From Zygnema cylindricum (lineage: Eukaryota; Streptophyta; Zygnematophyceae; Zygnematales; Zygnemataceae): a stretch of 64,000 nucleotides of DNA. The stretch is from positions 126,001 to 190,000 of the forward strand of contig JBBHKE010000584.1 of the NCBI GenBank assembly GCA_037447655.1, read 5' to 3'. This document shows, in pieces, positions 35,896 to 47,039 of the stretch. Under the pieces are notes generated by a model, which was not told the DNA's origin, did no database searches, and saw only the letters and a program-made list of their open reading frames with translations. Position numbers and translations under genes: made by a program. Each line of letters begins with the position of its first letter. The stretch's first letter is position 1.

Positions 35896-37640
35896 CCTCT
35901 AGGGTACCAATCTTTAATGGAACTCGCTTCATATACTGGGAAATTATGATGATACGAGCTCTATGCGAAAAAAGGTTTTAGGGGATAGTGAGTGGACGAT
36001 TGGGGCGTCCATCAAGTCTTGGAATTCCTCCAGGGTTTAATGGAAGCAGATTCACCTGGAAAGAGGATTCACCTTCAACGGAGGAAACAAAGGAAGAAGA
36101 GGTGGTGGACAAAGGAAAGGAGAAGGAGGCGACCACACCAATAGCAATTGGTTTAGCATTCATGTCACCTATTCCGAGGAACGAGGAGAATGATACTGAA
36201 ACCTGGGACTTCAACAATATGGCGGCAAAGCACTTCATCCTACGCTATCTCACTCAAGGACTTGCATATCCTCATTTGCAGGTAGAGAGGGCATCCGATC
36301 TTTGGATGGCTCTCATAGAGATGTACCGAAGTGGTACGATTCAGCAACAACAGTTGGCTGATCAGAAAGTTGAGGAGTATGTATACAAAGGGGGAAAGAT
36401 GTTGGATTTTTGCAATGAGCTTGCTACACTCTTCATGGAGCTAGAGAGTGCGGGTAAAGTTTTTAGTGAAAAAGAAAAAGTTAACTGTTTACTAATGAAG
36501 TTACCTGATGAGTTCGAGAACATAGTCAACCGTGTGCAGGACTTGCCGGACTCAAGGTGGATATGGAACTCAGTGGTAGGGATGATTCTCGTTCGAGAGA
36601 ATACGATTGAGATCCGAAGGGGAGGAAAGAGTGGCCAAGCCTTGGCAACAGCGACCGATTGGAGGAACAAGGATTCGCGGAAACTAGTCGGAAACTATGG
36701 GGGTAGGGAGCAGAAAAATCAGGTTGACGAGTTCGAACGAAGGGCTCCCAAAGGTTTATGTCATTTTTGTAAGAAACCGGGGCACTATATGGCAGAGTGC
36801 ACTAAGCTAACCGAGCTTCGATTAAAGGAGGGGCAGACCTGTGGTACCCCGAGAGGAAAGAAAAAGGCCCTTGTCACACAGGTACTTGAGGCGGAATCCG
36901 AGGACTAGGACGATGAGCTCCTTTTGGATGAGGAGTTGGAGGGGAAAACTGAGGTTGAAATTCCACGAAGGCAGAAATGTGCTTACGGTGGATTTAAAGG
37001 TGAAGCAGGCTGGATTATAGATTCAGGTGCCTCAATGCACATGTGTAAGGATAGGCACTTGTTGACTAAGAAAAGAAAGATTCCCACCGTAGAGATAGAG
37101 TACGGGGATGGGAGGATAGTCACCACTACTCTTGTAGGATCGGTAGATCTGAAAGTGTTAGTAGAAGGAAAGACATCCATATTAACATTCTCCGATGTAT
37201 TGTTTATCCCGGAGCTGAACAAAAACCTTATCTCTACATCTGTATTAGATGATAAGGGTTTTTTTACTAGCACTAGGGAAGGAGTCCTTACTGCTAGTTT
37301 TGAGGAGGATGTCTATTTCATTGCTGAGAAAGGTAGCCATGGGATGTTTAGGCTGATCTTAAGTAATGAAACGAAGAAACTTTATTATGCTGGTGTTCAT
37401 GATATTATGATGTGGCATAAGAGGCTTGGGCATGTGAATCTAGATAAGTTAAGAGAGATGAAAAAGATGGGAGTGGTGGAAGGGATTCAGTTCAGTGAGA
37501 GTGATGATATAAGTGATTGTAGTGGGTGTGCTCAAGGTAAAGCACACTAATTACCTTTTCCTAAAACAACCACCTACAAGGGAGAAAAACTTCTAGATCT
37601 AGTACACACAGATATTTGGGGACCGGCTAGAGTGCCCTCA
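35886..37640 (+). pseudogene. C1 gag, protease and GAG-pre-integrase
   Basis: One frame from the primer-site ATG: MGPPSRVPIFNG, then a TAG at 35979 (Trp in the copy near 61.8 kb), then gag with the UBN2 region and the knuckle CHFCKKPGHYMAEC. A second TAG is at 36906. Protease follows (GWIIDSGASMHMC, YGDGR, SDVLFIPELNKNLIS). The GAG-pre-integrase zinc-like motif is at MWHKRLGHVN to CSGCAQGKAH, then a TAA at 37548. A frameshift at the G-run near 37641 precedes integrase. Gag packages RNA and protease would cleave the polyprotein; this copy cannot make the full protein. Confidence 0.9.
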
Positions 37641-38246
37641 CCGGGGGGGGAAGAGATTTATGATGACTATAACAGATGATTGGTCTCGGTATTCTCGGGT
37701 GTATTTTTTGAAAAACAAGTCAGAAGCTGAAGACTGTTTTAGACAATATAAAGCATGGAGCGAAAAACTCCATGAAACTCCAATCAAGAGAGTAAGGAGT
37801 GACAATGGTGGAGAGTATACTTCTAACCAGTTTGAGGATTTTTTGAGGGAAGATGGGGTTCAACACCAAAAGACAGTTCCACAAAATCCGGAACAGAATG
37901 GGGTAGCTGAAAGGTTAAATAGAACACTAAGTGATAGTGCTAGAAGTATGTTGTCGGATAAGAAGATAGGAAAAAGGTTTTGGGCAGAAGCAATGAACTG
38001 TGCTAATTACCTCAAAAACAGAGTTCTTACTTCAGCTATAAAAGATCAAACACCTTATGAGAGATGGACAGGCCGGAAACCAGACTTATCTCATTTAAAG
38101 GTTTTCGGCAGTCAAGTGTTCAGTCTAGATACTGATCGGTCTAATTGGAAGCTAGATCCTGAAGGAAAACCAGGATACTTATTAAGATATGATGAAGATG
38201 TTAAAGGATATAGATTCTATGATCTCAAAAGAGAGGATATTATCTA
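37641..38246 (+). pseudogene. C1 integrase core
   Basis: Open from about 37660: MTITDDWSRYSRVYFL gives the first catalytic Asp, VRSDNGGEYTS the second, and PEQNGVAERLNRTL the Glu. The GKR motif region continues to PDLSHLKVFG and ends at a TAG near 38245. It is out of frame with both gag/protease upstream and RT downstream. The core is intact but disconnected. Confidence 0.9.
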
Positions 38247-40220
38247 GTGAAGCACCTAGTGGTTATGGATGAAGGAAAGTCTGTGGATCCCTTCAAATAT
38301 ACGAAGTCAGTAAAAATCAGATTTGAGTCAGAAAATTCCGATGACTTTGAGCTTCCTAACTATCCAGGTTTTAGAGAAGATGACACTCTTGCAGGAACAA
38401 ATCAGACCGAAAAGGACTCGGCTGTGGAAACTCCAGTGACAACTCTACTCGAAGCGGAAAACGTGGTGGAAATTGATTCGGAATCAAGGGATAGGGGAGA
38501 AGCCGAGTTTGTTCGAAAGAACCCACGAGAACCATCTATTGCAGCCTCAGATTTTGAGGGGGGGAGGAGAAGTAGCAAAAGACTGCAAGAAAAACAGGTT
38601 AATAACAAGGTAACAAAACTATCTCATCAAGATGAACCTCAAACTTATGGAGAGGCAATGACTTGTCCAGAAAGAAACCGGTGGAAGACAGCCATCAATG
38701 AGGAGATGGCTTCAATCATGGCAGCCGATACTTGGGAGCTGGTGGACTGTCCACCTAACCGAAAACCAATCGGTTGTAAGTGGGTTTTTAAATTAAAACT
38801 GAACCCAGATAACACAATCGAGCGATACAAGGCCAGATTAGTGGCAAAGGGATTTACACAAAAGGAAGGATTTGACTACGAGGAAACCTTTGCCCCGGTG
38901 GTCAGATTTCCCTCTGTCCGCATACTTCTCAGCTTGGCAGCAGCGGAAGACATGGAAGTGCACCAGATGGACATCAAAACAGCCTTTTTGCATGGAGAAT
39001 TGGAAGAGGAGATCTTCATGCGACAACCCGAAGGGTTTGTGGAAGAAGGAGAGGAGAGTAAGGTATGCCGGCTGATTAAATCTCTTTATGGTTTGAAACA
39101 GGCGCCTCGACAGTGGAATAAGAAGCTTGATGAGTTTCTTACCGGTCTAGGATATATTCGGATCAGCTCAGATCACTCAATCTATGTTTTCGAAGATGAG
39201 GAAGGTTTTATATTTATTGCAATTTATGTTGATGATTTGCTTGTTTTAAGTAAATCAATGGAAAAAATTAATAAACTGAAAACCGATCTTAAGGGGAGAT
39301 TTGAAATGAAGGATATGGGGGAAGCAAAATATATTTTGGGAATTCAAGTAGAGAGAGACCGAAAAAGAAAAATTATAAGATTGACTCAAAATGAAGCAAT
39401 AGGGAACATGCTTGAAAAATTTCAAATGGATAAAGCTAATAGTTGTACAACTCCAATAGAGTTGAAGAAGGGAAGTGAGGGGAGTGAGGAAGGAGGAGTC
39501 ATAGTCTTAGACGAGGAATTATCTCCTGAAGAACAGAAGTTCATGCAGACTATTCCTTACAGGCAAGTAGTGGGAAGTCTAATCTATTTTATGAATTGTA
39601 CCCGGCCAGATCTAGCTGCAGCTGTAGGAGTGCTGAGTAGAAGTCTAAATGCTCCCACTAAGAAGGATTGGGAGGCAGCTAAGAGAGTCGTTAGATATTT
39701 GGTAGGAACTAGGGATCTATGGTTGCATTTGGGTGGGGAGAATAGTGACATCACTACTTGGAGTGATGCCAGTTATGGTGATGCTCCGATGAGGAGATGC
39801 ACTTCTGGATATGTATTATATGTGGGTGATGGGGCTTGTTGTTGGAGTAGCAAACAGCAAAAGGTTATTGCTCAGTCCACCATGGAGGCTGAGTATATGG
39901 CCTCTTGCTCTGCTGTAAAAGAATTGATGTGGGTCAAGTCTTTGCTTGGTGAGCTTGGTCACATTAAGAGTGGTGTGCAGAAAATATTTTGTGATAATCA
40001 AGCAGCAATCGCTATTTCTGCCAATCCTAAACATCATTTTAAAGCCAAACACATGGACACCAGACTCAGCTTTGTTAGAGAGAAAGTAGAAAACAAAATA
40101 ATCAGTTTAGAGTACAGACCAGATAGTGAGATGGTAGCAGATATGATGACCAAACCTGTGCCTTCCCCTAAGTTAAGTTTTTGCAAGGAGAAGTGTGGTC
40201 TGAAATTAAAGATTGACTAG
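38247..40220 (+). CDS. C1 reverse transcriptase-RNase H, long open frame (657 codons)
   Basis: The best-preserved piece of any element here. After an acidic linker, RT starts near WKTAINEEMASI and shows KWVFKLKLNPD, ARLVAKGFTQKEGFDYEETF, HQMDIKTAFLHGEL, LYGLKQAPRQW and the catalytic YVDD (FIAIYVDDLLVL). The connection domain follows (YRQVVGSLIYF). RNase H shows WSDASYGD, AEYMA and DNQAAI, and ends VADMMTKPVP. This enzyme copies element RNA to DNA. Because it is frameshifted against gag, protease and integrase, it is not expressed as a normal copia polyprotein. Confidence 0.9.
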   Translation: MKHLVVMDEGKSVDPFKYTKSVKIRFESENSDDFELPNYPGFREDDTLAGTNQTEKDSAVETPVTTLLEAENVVEIDSESRDRGEAEFVRKNPREPSIAASDFEGGRRSSKRLQEKQVNNKVTKLSHQDEPQTYGEAMTCPERNRWKTAINEEMASIMAADTWELVDCPPNRKPIGCKWVFKLKLNPDNTIERYKARLVAKGFTQKEGFDYEETFAPVVRFPSVRILLSLAAAEDMEVHQMDIKTAFLHGELEEEIFMRQPEGFVEEGEESKVCRLIKSLYGLKQAPRQWNKKLDEFLTGLGYIRISSDHSIYVFEDEEGFIFIAIYVDDLLVLSKSMEKINKLKTDLKGRFEMKDMGEAKYILGIQVERDRKRKIIRLTQNEAIGNMLEKFQMDKANSCTTPIELKKGSEGSEEGGVIVLDEELSPEEQKFMQTIPYRQVVGSLIYFMNCTRPDLAAAVGVLSRSLNAPTKKDWEAAKRVVRYLVGTRDLWLHLGGENSDITTWSDASYGDAPMRRCTSGYVLYVGDGACCWSSKQQKVIAQSTMEAEYMASCSAVKELMWVKSLLGELGHIKSGVQKIFCDNQAAIAISANPKHHFKAKHMDTRLSFVREKVENKIISLEYRPDSEMVADMMTKPVPSPKLSFCKEKCGLKLKID

Positions 40221-40233
40221 AAAATAAGGGGAG
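40221..40233 (+). promoter_or_regulatory. polypurine tract of the C1 element
   Basis: AAAATAAGGGGAG directly before the 3' LTR, the expected plus-strand primer position. Confidence 0.85.
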
Positions 40234-41283
40234 TGTAGAAACTAATGGTTTTAAAGTATTTTCTAGGTCTGAATAGAAATATAGAAGCCGAGGCAGTCTA
40301 TCTCTAACTTCTCTCTCTAACTCTCAAACTTGTCGCAATCACTGAGAAATTGGAGAGGAAGCTAGAGCCATGGCTACCTAGGCTATCCTGAGGTTTACGG
40401 GAAATTTATTTTAGTTCGGGTTTATTTATTTAAAAGGTATGTGCCGGCGGCAGGAATTGATCCTTGTACCAACCGGCCGGCAGTTAGGAAATAGCCGGTA
40501 GCCTTAGCCGTTTAGTCTAGGAGTCATGATACGTAGTATATAGTTTGATAGTTATTTAAATTCGTATACGTATGATTATTCATTTAACTATAATAGATTA
40601 CGGGATACATAGATTCGGTAATATATATAGTACGGATTACGGTACGGACTATAAATCAATACCGCGCATTTGTTTCGTAAATGAAACAAATACCGCACAT
40701 GTATTTATTATGGCTACGATTAAATTAGATTCTAAATCGGACGGCCGCAATTAGCGCCGAGATCACGGAGGAAGTTTTCGGCGGTTTGTGGCCATCGCCA
40801 CATCGGATGACGCGTGGCGAAATTTCGTTGGATCGTGGAATCCCCGGAGATTATGGCATCGAATCCGGATATGACATGTGTCGACATTTAGGCCTTGTCG
40901 TACAATGTCCGTACCTAAAATACATCGGCAGCTGTACTTTTGCGTACGGAACTCAATTCTGATTGGTTCCGTACATCAGTAGATAGAGTCTGTGAGAGAG
41001 ATAGGACTTAGAAAAATTAGCAGATAGGACCCTCTCTCCCAGAGAGCTTGTGTACAAAAGGTCAACTTTGACCCTCCATAACTTACTGCTCAGGGGAGCA
41101 AATTCAGAGTTTTTTTTTGCTATCGACTCAGGGGAGTCTTGTCTTCATAGGGGTGAAGGTGGTTAGAGTTTTTGTTTGCTAGGGTGGCAGTTATTTTTGC
41201 TTAAACACAAAGTGGTCAGGATTATCCTAGAGGCTTATTGGAAGCTGTCCACTCTGAGGACTTATGGAGGTCTCAGAGTTTCA
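40234..41283 (+). mobile_element. C1 LTR, 3' (1050 bp)
   Basis: TGTAGAAACTAATGG to GAGGTCTCAGAGTTTCA. The right flank is coding sequence of the C3 element, so 34589-41283 is a nested insertion. I found no matching 5-bp target duplication (left flank AATA, right flank GCCAA). Confidence 0.9.
40442..40515 (-). ncRNA. tRNA-like module in C1 3' LTR
   Basis: The minus strand reads CGGCTAAGGCTACCGGCTA and later ACAAGGATCAATTCCTG, a B-box-like arm followed by GCCGGCA. It occupies the same place as in the other C1 LTRs. Confidence 0.5.
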
Positions 41284-41883
41284 GCCAAATTTTTGAATTA
41301 AAGGGAGATCTGAGCTTGTGGCATCATCGTATGTGCCACACCTCAGAAGGAAATTTAAGGCGCATGATCAGAACCAATTTTGTAGCCGATTTAGACCTCA
41401 CATCAGGGGAAAATGTCAATTTATGTGAGGGTTACAGCCAAGGTCGACAAATACGCAAACCCCACCCAATTTAAGATCCCTATTATAAAGCTCGGAATTT
41501 CTTGGAGCTCTTTCACGTGGATTTATATGGACACATCAAACCAAAAAGCGTCGCTGGAAATCCGTATTTTATGGTAATTGTTGATGAATTTTCCCGATAC
41601 TCTTGGGTTTATCTTCTTAAACGAAAATCTGACTTATTTGAGAAGTTGAAAGAGTGGGATGTGATGGTTGAAAGTCGGTGTGAGTGGAAACTAAAATCTA
41701 TCCGGTCGGATAACGGTGGTGAATTTTTAGTTTTCGAAACCTATTGCAAGAAATGGGGAACTCGACAACATTTCACCATACCTTACTCTCCGCAATCAAA
41801 TGTAATTGGCAAGAGAAAGTATCGGACATTGCAAGAAATGGTCCGGGCAATGGTCCAAATTTCGGGTTGTAATTATGTATCCC
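41284..41883 (+). pseudogene. C3 GAG-pre-integrase and integrase, right half of the split element
   Basis: Resumes the C3 frame with LSLWHHRMCHTS. There is a stop after KPHPI, then integrase: DEFSRYSWVYLL, IRSDNGGEF, and SNVIGKRKYRTLQEM, where the catalytic Glu of the usual GVAERKNRTL is missing. It is cut by a C2 LTR near 41884; RT and RNase H are absent. Confidence 0.85.
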
Positions 41884-42838
41884 CATTGGACTACAAAATT
41901 CAAGTAGCCTCTAGACAGTTATTGACTGACCCACTTTCAACTAGGACCACTGCTACCCAAGCAGGCAAATAGACAATCTAACTACACCTTTTTGTAGTTT
42001 GGACTCCCTTGAGTCTGTAGCAATCAGAATCAGAGAAAAGGCCTAACCAGGCGAAAAGTTATATAGTGGCAAAGATGCCAAGATTTATACAAGCACTTTG
42101 GGAGAGAGGCGGCTACCTCCTGAATTGTATAAGTCCTCAACCCCTCTCACAACCTGTATCTACTAAAGTACGCTCCAATCATAAAAGTGTATTGTACAAA
42201 AAGGTACTACGGCCAATGTCCTTTCTGTACGCCCTATATAGGAGTAGGCCATGGAGTGGACACCAATCTCTTTCGGACTCGTCCTCATGCATCCCGAGAT
42301 TCGTGCTTCCCAATGCTATCTTGCCACGTGGCACCAAGTCATGTAACTCCCAAAAAACCACCAAAGCGGCCATTCCGAGATCTTGGAGATGATACGTGCC
42401 GTCGGATTCTACACCGGCTTTTAATATTAGCCGTTGAAACAAATGTCCGGTACAGTTGTTTTGTGCGGGTTCATGTTAGCACCATACTTTAACTAGTCTC
42501 CATGTTCTTCATCCGTTATTCCGTTAATCGAATTAAAGTTCCTAAACATTGTTTAAATAGAATTCAAACCCTATGTAGTCTAACGAACTCCTACGACACA
42601 CTGGTTAGAACTGATGGCTACGCCTCGCTCTGCTAGTCGGAGGTGTGAGTCCTGCTGGACGCACATTTTTTTTTTGTTGAGAGTGACTTATATCACTCTT
42701 CAATCTAGCCTATGGAGCTGAGTCAGTTATGGCTTCACCACCCTCTCTTTCTTTCACTGACTACAACAAGTATGGGGGCTAGAGAGAGGAGGCGGAGGCA
42801 GGCTGCCTACGCTTTTCTTTTTGCCTTTTATGAATCTA
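41884..42838 (-). mobile_element. C2 LTR, minus orientation, incomplete
   Basis: Colinear with 46029-47039: GCCTCTAGACAG, GACTCCCTTGAGT, GGAGAGAGGCGGCTACC, TACAAAAAGGTACTACGGCC, GACTACAACAAGTATGGGG. The terminal CAACA end is lost next to the miniature element at 42844. A tRNA-like module is at 42590-42664 (TGGTTAGAACTGATGGCTACG, then AGGTGTGAGTCC). Confidence 0.8.
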
Positions 42839-42843
42839 ATCAG

Positions 42844-43000
42844 TAGTGTTGGGTATCGAGGACCGTTTGCCGATATTCGATATTTATCGAATTTCAGTTA
42901 CTCGATAATCGATATATTGCTTCGATATATCGAATTTCAAATCAATCCGATATATCGCCGATATATCGTATTGTTGATATATCGAAGTAAAAAAAATATA
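42844..43000. mobile_element. left-end fragment of a hAT-like miniature element
   Basis: It starts TAGTGTTGGGTATCGAGGAC like the 26603 element and is rich in CGATATATCG, but no right terminus follows. Confidence 0.7.
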
Positions 43001-43494
43001 AAAAAATAAAAAATCCCACAGGTTTTCAAAGTCTCGTGACTTCTGACAAAGTGACTGTTAAATCTTTGCCGGAAAGAAATACATTTTTTTCCTGAAAGTC
43101 AGCAAAGTGAAGGAGATCTGTGAGGTACATTGACGAGGTACATTTGTGAAGTACATGTACGTCATTTGCAAGTACGATTTTCCAGATGAAAAAGGTCGGT
43201 TCCAGATATTCGATGATTTTTGAGATTTGGTAGTCAGCTTACGTGGAACCACTCATATCAGAACACGTATGCAAAACTTGTTGACAAAAGATACGCGATG
43301 TACACGAGGCCTGTGTAATACATAAATTTTGCTGTCCGAACTATTACAAAGACCTCCTCGTGTAACCATACCCTAAATAATTAATCATTACAATTTCAGA
43401 ATTAGTACTTTTTTGTCGGTTACATTTTGCGGTGTCTACATTTAAGTCACGGAACGAAAATCACGGCGTACCTGGCGTATTAAACAATTTGAAT
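43001..43494. other. non-coding stretch before an assembly gap
   Basis: No recognisable gene or repeat. Confidence 0.4.
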
Positions 43495-43504
43495 NNNNNN
43501 NNNN
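43495..43504. other. assembly gap (10 N)
   Basis: Ten N characters. True size is unknown. Confidence 1.
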
Positions 43505-43667
43505 GCATGGCTAGAGCCAGCGGGATTGCGGATGGTTTGATCGGCTTTCCCGTGAGGGGGGGTGTTGGATTGGCACGTGAAGCCGGTCCAATACGGGGTA
43601 GAATATGGAAATATCCATACTCGAGCCGCCCGTAATAAATCGGTACGGACCCGCCAGTCTCAACATC

Positions 43668-43739
43668 GAGCTGGTGGCACATTGGTAGTGCGTTCGCAGC
43701 TGAAGTGAAAGGTCCCAGGTTCGAACCCTGGCCGGCTCA
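43668..43739 (+). ncRNA. tRNA-like sequence with intact B box
   Basis: The acceptor strands GAGCTGG/CCGGCTC pair (one G-T). GGTGGCACATTGGTAGTGCG resembles a D arm, and CCAGGTTCGAACCCTGG is a perfect T arm with B box. The anticodon loop lacks U33, so a functional tRNA is doubtful. It resembles 19165-19237. Confidence 0.6.
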
Positions 43740-43789
43740 ATTTTCCCAAGTGTCGGACATGCCGAATCCCGGATTTCTAGGAAATCTAA

Positions 43790-44267
43790 CACGTATGCCG
43801 TTGGATACGAACCGGCATTAAATTTCGTCCGTCGAAATAAATGTCAGATTTATTTGTTTCATGCGAGATCTAGTCCGCACGGAATTTAGCTCGTTCTATA
43901 ATGTAACATTTACATTTCCGTTAATCGGATTACCTGATGTAACATACTTTAAATACAAATCACACCTTATATAGTCTAGCAAACATCTACGACAGACTGG
44001 TTAGAGCGAACGGCTACGCCACGCTCTACTGGTCGGGGGTTCGAGTCCTGTTGGACTCAACCTTTTTGTAGTGAGTGACTTAAGGTCACTCTCTAACCCT
44101 GTCTATGGAGCTGAGGCAGCCATGGCTCCATCACTCTCTCTCTCCTTCAGTGACTACAACAAGTATGGAGGTAAGAGAGAAGAGATGAAGACAAGCTGCC
44201 TTCATGTTCCCTTTTTCCGCTAATATATTTAGACCTAGAAAATAACAAAAAGCTATTTATTTCAACA
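43790..44267 (-). mobile_element. C2 LTR, truncated
   Basis: Matches the last half (in minus orientation) of 46029-47039 and ends TTCAACA at 44267, the TG terminus in sense, followed by a polypurine tract (complement CCCTCC). The left end is lost near the gap. A tRNA-like module is at 43991-44060 with a perfect B box (GGTTCGAGTCC). Confidence 0.8.
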
Positions 44268-46014
44268 CCCTCCAACTGAGGGTACCCTTGCTGGCCCCCA
44301 GATATCTGTGTGGATCAAATCTAGTACCTTTTCTCCCCTATATGTGGCGGCATTAAGGAATAAAAGTTTGTGAGCTTTACCTTGGGCAAAGCCACTACAA
44401 TCATCCACCATTTCATTATCACCGAACTGAATGCCTTCTACAACACCAAGCTTCTTTAGTTCCTTTAACCTATCAAAATGCACATGCCCCAACCGCTTAT
44501 GCCAAATCGTTATTTTTAGGACACCAACATAGCAAGCAACTTCTTTTCATTACTCTTGCTAAGCGTAAACATTCCTTGGCTACCCTTATCCTCAATGAAG
44601 TAAACTTCATCCCTATACTTAGCTCTAAAGACTCACTTTCTAGTGAAGGTATCAAATTCTTGGTCATCTAACATAGATGTAGAGACAAGATTTTTACTCA
44701 GCTGAAGATTATAGAGCACATCTGAAAAAATGAGTATAGAAGTCTTAACCTCTACTAAGACTTTCAGATCAACTGATCCCACTAGATCTGTAGTAACAAC
44801 TCTCCCATCCCCATACTCTATTTCTACAGTAGGAATTTTCCTTAGCTTAGTGAAGAGGTCCTTGTCACGACACATATGTATGGATGCACCTGAGTCGATG
44901 ATCCATCATTCCAGTGGAGCTTTCCGAAATTACTCCTAAGGCACACTTTTGTCTCCGAGGGATCTTTTTCTCATCCAGACTCTCGTCAAAAAGAAGCTCC
45001 CCATCCTCCTGAAAGGACTCGTCCTCAGTTTCTCCAGTCACTTTTGTGACCACAAGTGCCTTTTTCTTCCCTACGGAAGACCCCCCTCCACGGTCCTCTT
45101 GAAGCCTCAGCTCCGACAGCTTGACACAATCCGAGATAAAGTGTCCCATTTTTTTGCAAAAATGACAAAGGCCTTTGGGGGGCTTCGTCCTGAAGACTGA
45201 TCTCTCTCTCCTTTGTGTGGCTTTTTTGGGTCTTGCCTCCACCTCTCCCTTCAAGCGGCTAGAGCTTGAACGCTCTTTCCTCCTCTCCTAATCTCAATCG
45301 TGTTCTCCTACACAAATATCATGCAGACCACTGTTTTCCACTTCTATGAACTATTAGTCATTTCTTGTACTCGGTACACTATATTCTCATACTCGTCGGG
45401 TAACTTTATGATGAGAGTGTTAACTTTCATTTTCATTTTGCCTCTCCATCCAGCACTCTCTATCTCCATATACAAACAAGAAATATCATTACACTAGTCT
45501 AACATCTTTCCCCCTTTGTAAGTATAATTTCCCAACTTTTGCTTTTTCAATTGGAGCTCTTGAATTGTACCAGCTCTATGAATCTTTATCAAACTCACCC
45601 ACAACTCCTCGGCCTTGTAAACGTGAAGATGAGGAGTTGCTAAAGCTTGAGTGAGGTGTCTCAAAATGAAGTTTTTGGTAGCCTTGTTGGTGTCTTTTCA
45701 CATTTGGGTGTCGTTCTCCGCGGTCTTCACGATCCCCGCTCCTGATGTCATGGAAATAGGAGGAATGGGAGTGAGAGGTGTCTCCTTTTTTTTCCCCTTT
45801 TCGGACACGCTGTTGTCCCCATCATCTGCCTCCTCTACTGCAGCAGATGTTGGTGCAGAAAACCTTACTTCACCGAACCCTGGTGGAGTTCCCTGAGGTG
45901 GACGTTTCACTTGTACACTAACAATACCCTAGTATTGTTTTTCACACAAAGCCCGTGTTATCATGGCTTCCCAATAGATGAACCCATATCCATTGAAGAT
46001 GGGCACCCTAGAGG
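44268..46014 (-). pseudogene. C2 gag, protease and GAG-pre-integrase; pol missing
   Basis: Right to left: gag from the primer-site ATG (MGPPSRVPIFNG), a stop after LCEKQY, PPQGTPPGFGEVRF, and the knuckle CHFCKKMGHFISDC. The protease active site is frameshifted. YGDGRVV and SKNLVSTSML follow, then GHVHFDRLKELKKLGVV, CSGFAQGKAH and HTDIWGPARVPSVGG, ending abruptly at the LTR. Integrase, RT and RNase H are deleted, giving a gag-only derivative. Confidence 0.85.
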
Positions 46015-46028
46015 GTGGGCCCATAACC
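46015..46028 (-). promoter_or_regulatory. primer-binding site, half-tRNA initiator-Met type (C2)
   Basis: Perfect GGTTATGGGCCCAC on the minus strand, adjacent to the C2 LTR end (GAATTGTC). Confidence 0.85.
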
Positions 46029-47039
46029 GACAATTCTATGTCCTCTATTGGAATACAGAATTCAGAAGGCCTCTAGATAGTTTTTAAATAACCCACTTCC
46101 AATGGCAACCACAGCTGCCCAAGCAGACAAGTAGACAATCTGATTGCACCCCTTGTGCAGTCTAGACTCCCTTGAGTTCGTAAGAAAATGAATCACTAAA
46201 AATGCCAAACCAGGCGATAAGTTATGAGCCGGCAAAAATGCCTATTTTACAAAAAGCTCTCTTAGAGAGAGGTGACTACCTACCAAATTTTCTGAAGTCC
46301 TAAATCCCTCTCACAACCCCTATTTACTGAAGTACAAACTAATCACATGACTGTGAAGTACAGAAAGGTACTACGGCCGATGTCTTTTTTGTACGGCCTG
46401 TGTACGACAAGGCCACCGAATGGACGCGTGTCACTTTTTCACTCGTCCGTATGTTCCCCGAAATTCCCGCGACCAAATGTCATCCTTCCACGCGGAGCCA
46501 GGTCATGCCACGCCGATAAACGCTAAAGTGATCATTCCGCGATCTCGGCAGTGATGTATGCCGTCGGATTGAATCTGACATTAAATGTTGGCCGTCGAAA
46601 AAAATGTCCGATTCATTTGTTTAGTGCGAAATGATGTTCTCACTAAAACTTTTAACTGCTTCTATGTTCCTTTTTTTACATTTCAGTTATTTGGTTTACA
46701 AAACCACGTACAATCTTAAATACAGTTGAAGACCTATGTAACTTAACGGAGTTCTACGACTGACTGGTTAGAGCTACCGGTTATGCCGTACTCTACTACT
46801 CGGAGGTTCGAGTCTTACTAGACTCAACCTTTTGTTGAGAGTGACATTAGTCACTCTTTAGTCGTGCTTGCTGAACTAAGGGAGTCATGGCTCAACCACC
46901 CTCTCTATCCTTCAGTGACTACAACAAGTATCGGGGCTAGAGAGAGGAGGTGGAGGCAAACTATCCGCCTTTTTTTTATTCGTTTTATACTAACATATTT
47001 ATACCTAGAAAATACTCTAGAAATCTATTAACTTCAACA
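46029..47039 (-). mobile_element. C2 LTR, 5' (1011 bp)
   Basis: In sense, TGTTGAAGTTAATAG to GACATAGAATTGTC. The TG terminus abuts coding sequence of a plus-strand C2 RT at 47040, so this minus element was inserted into another C2 copy. Confidence 0.85.
46756..46829 (+). ncRNA. tRNA-like module in C2 LTR (antisense to the element)
   Basis: TGACTGGTTAGAGCTACCGG is followed by GGAGGTTCGAGTCT and then GACTCAAC. The A-box-like and B-box-like segments are spaced about 40 bp apart, as in a tRNA gene. The T stem is only partly paired. Confidence 0.5.

Noticed and set aside
41284-41288. 5-bp target duplication for the 34589-41283 insertion
   Set aside because: Left flank (AATA) and right flank (GCCAA) do not match, so I do not claim one.
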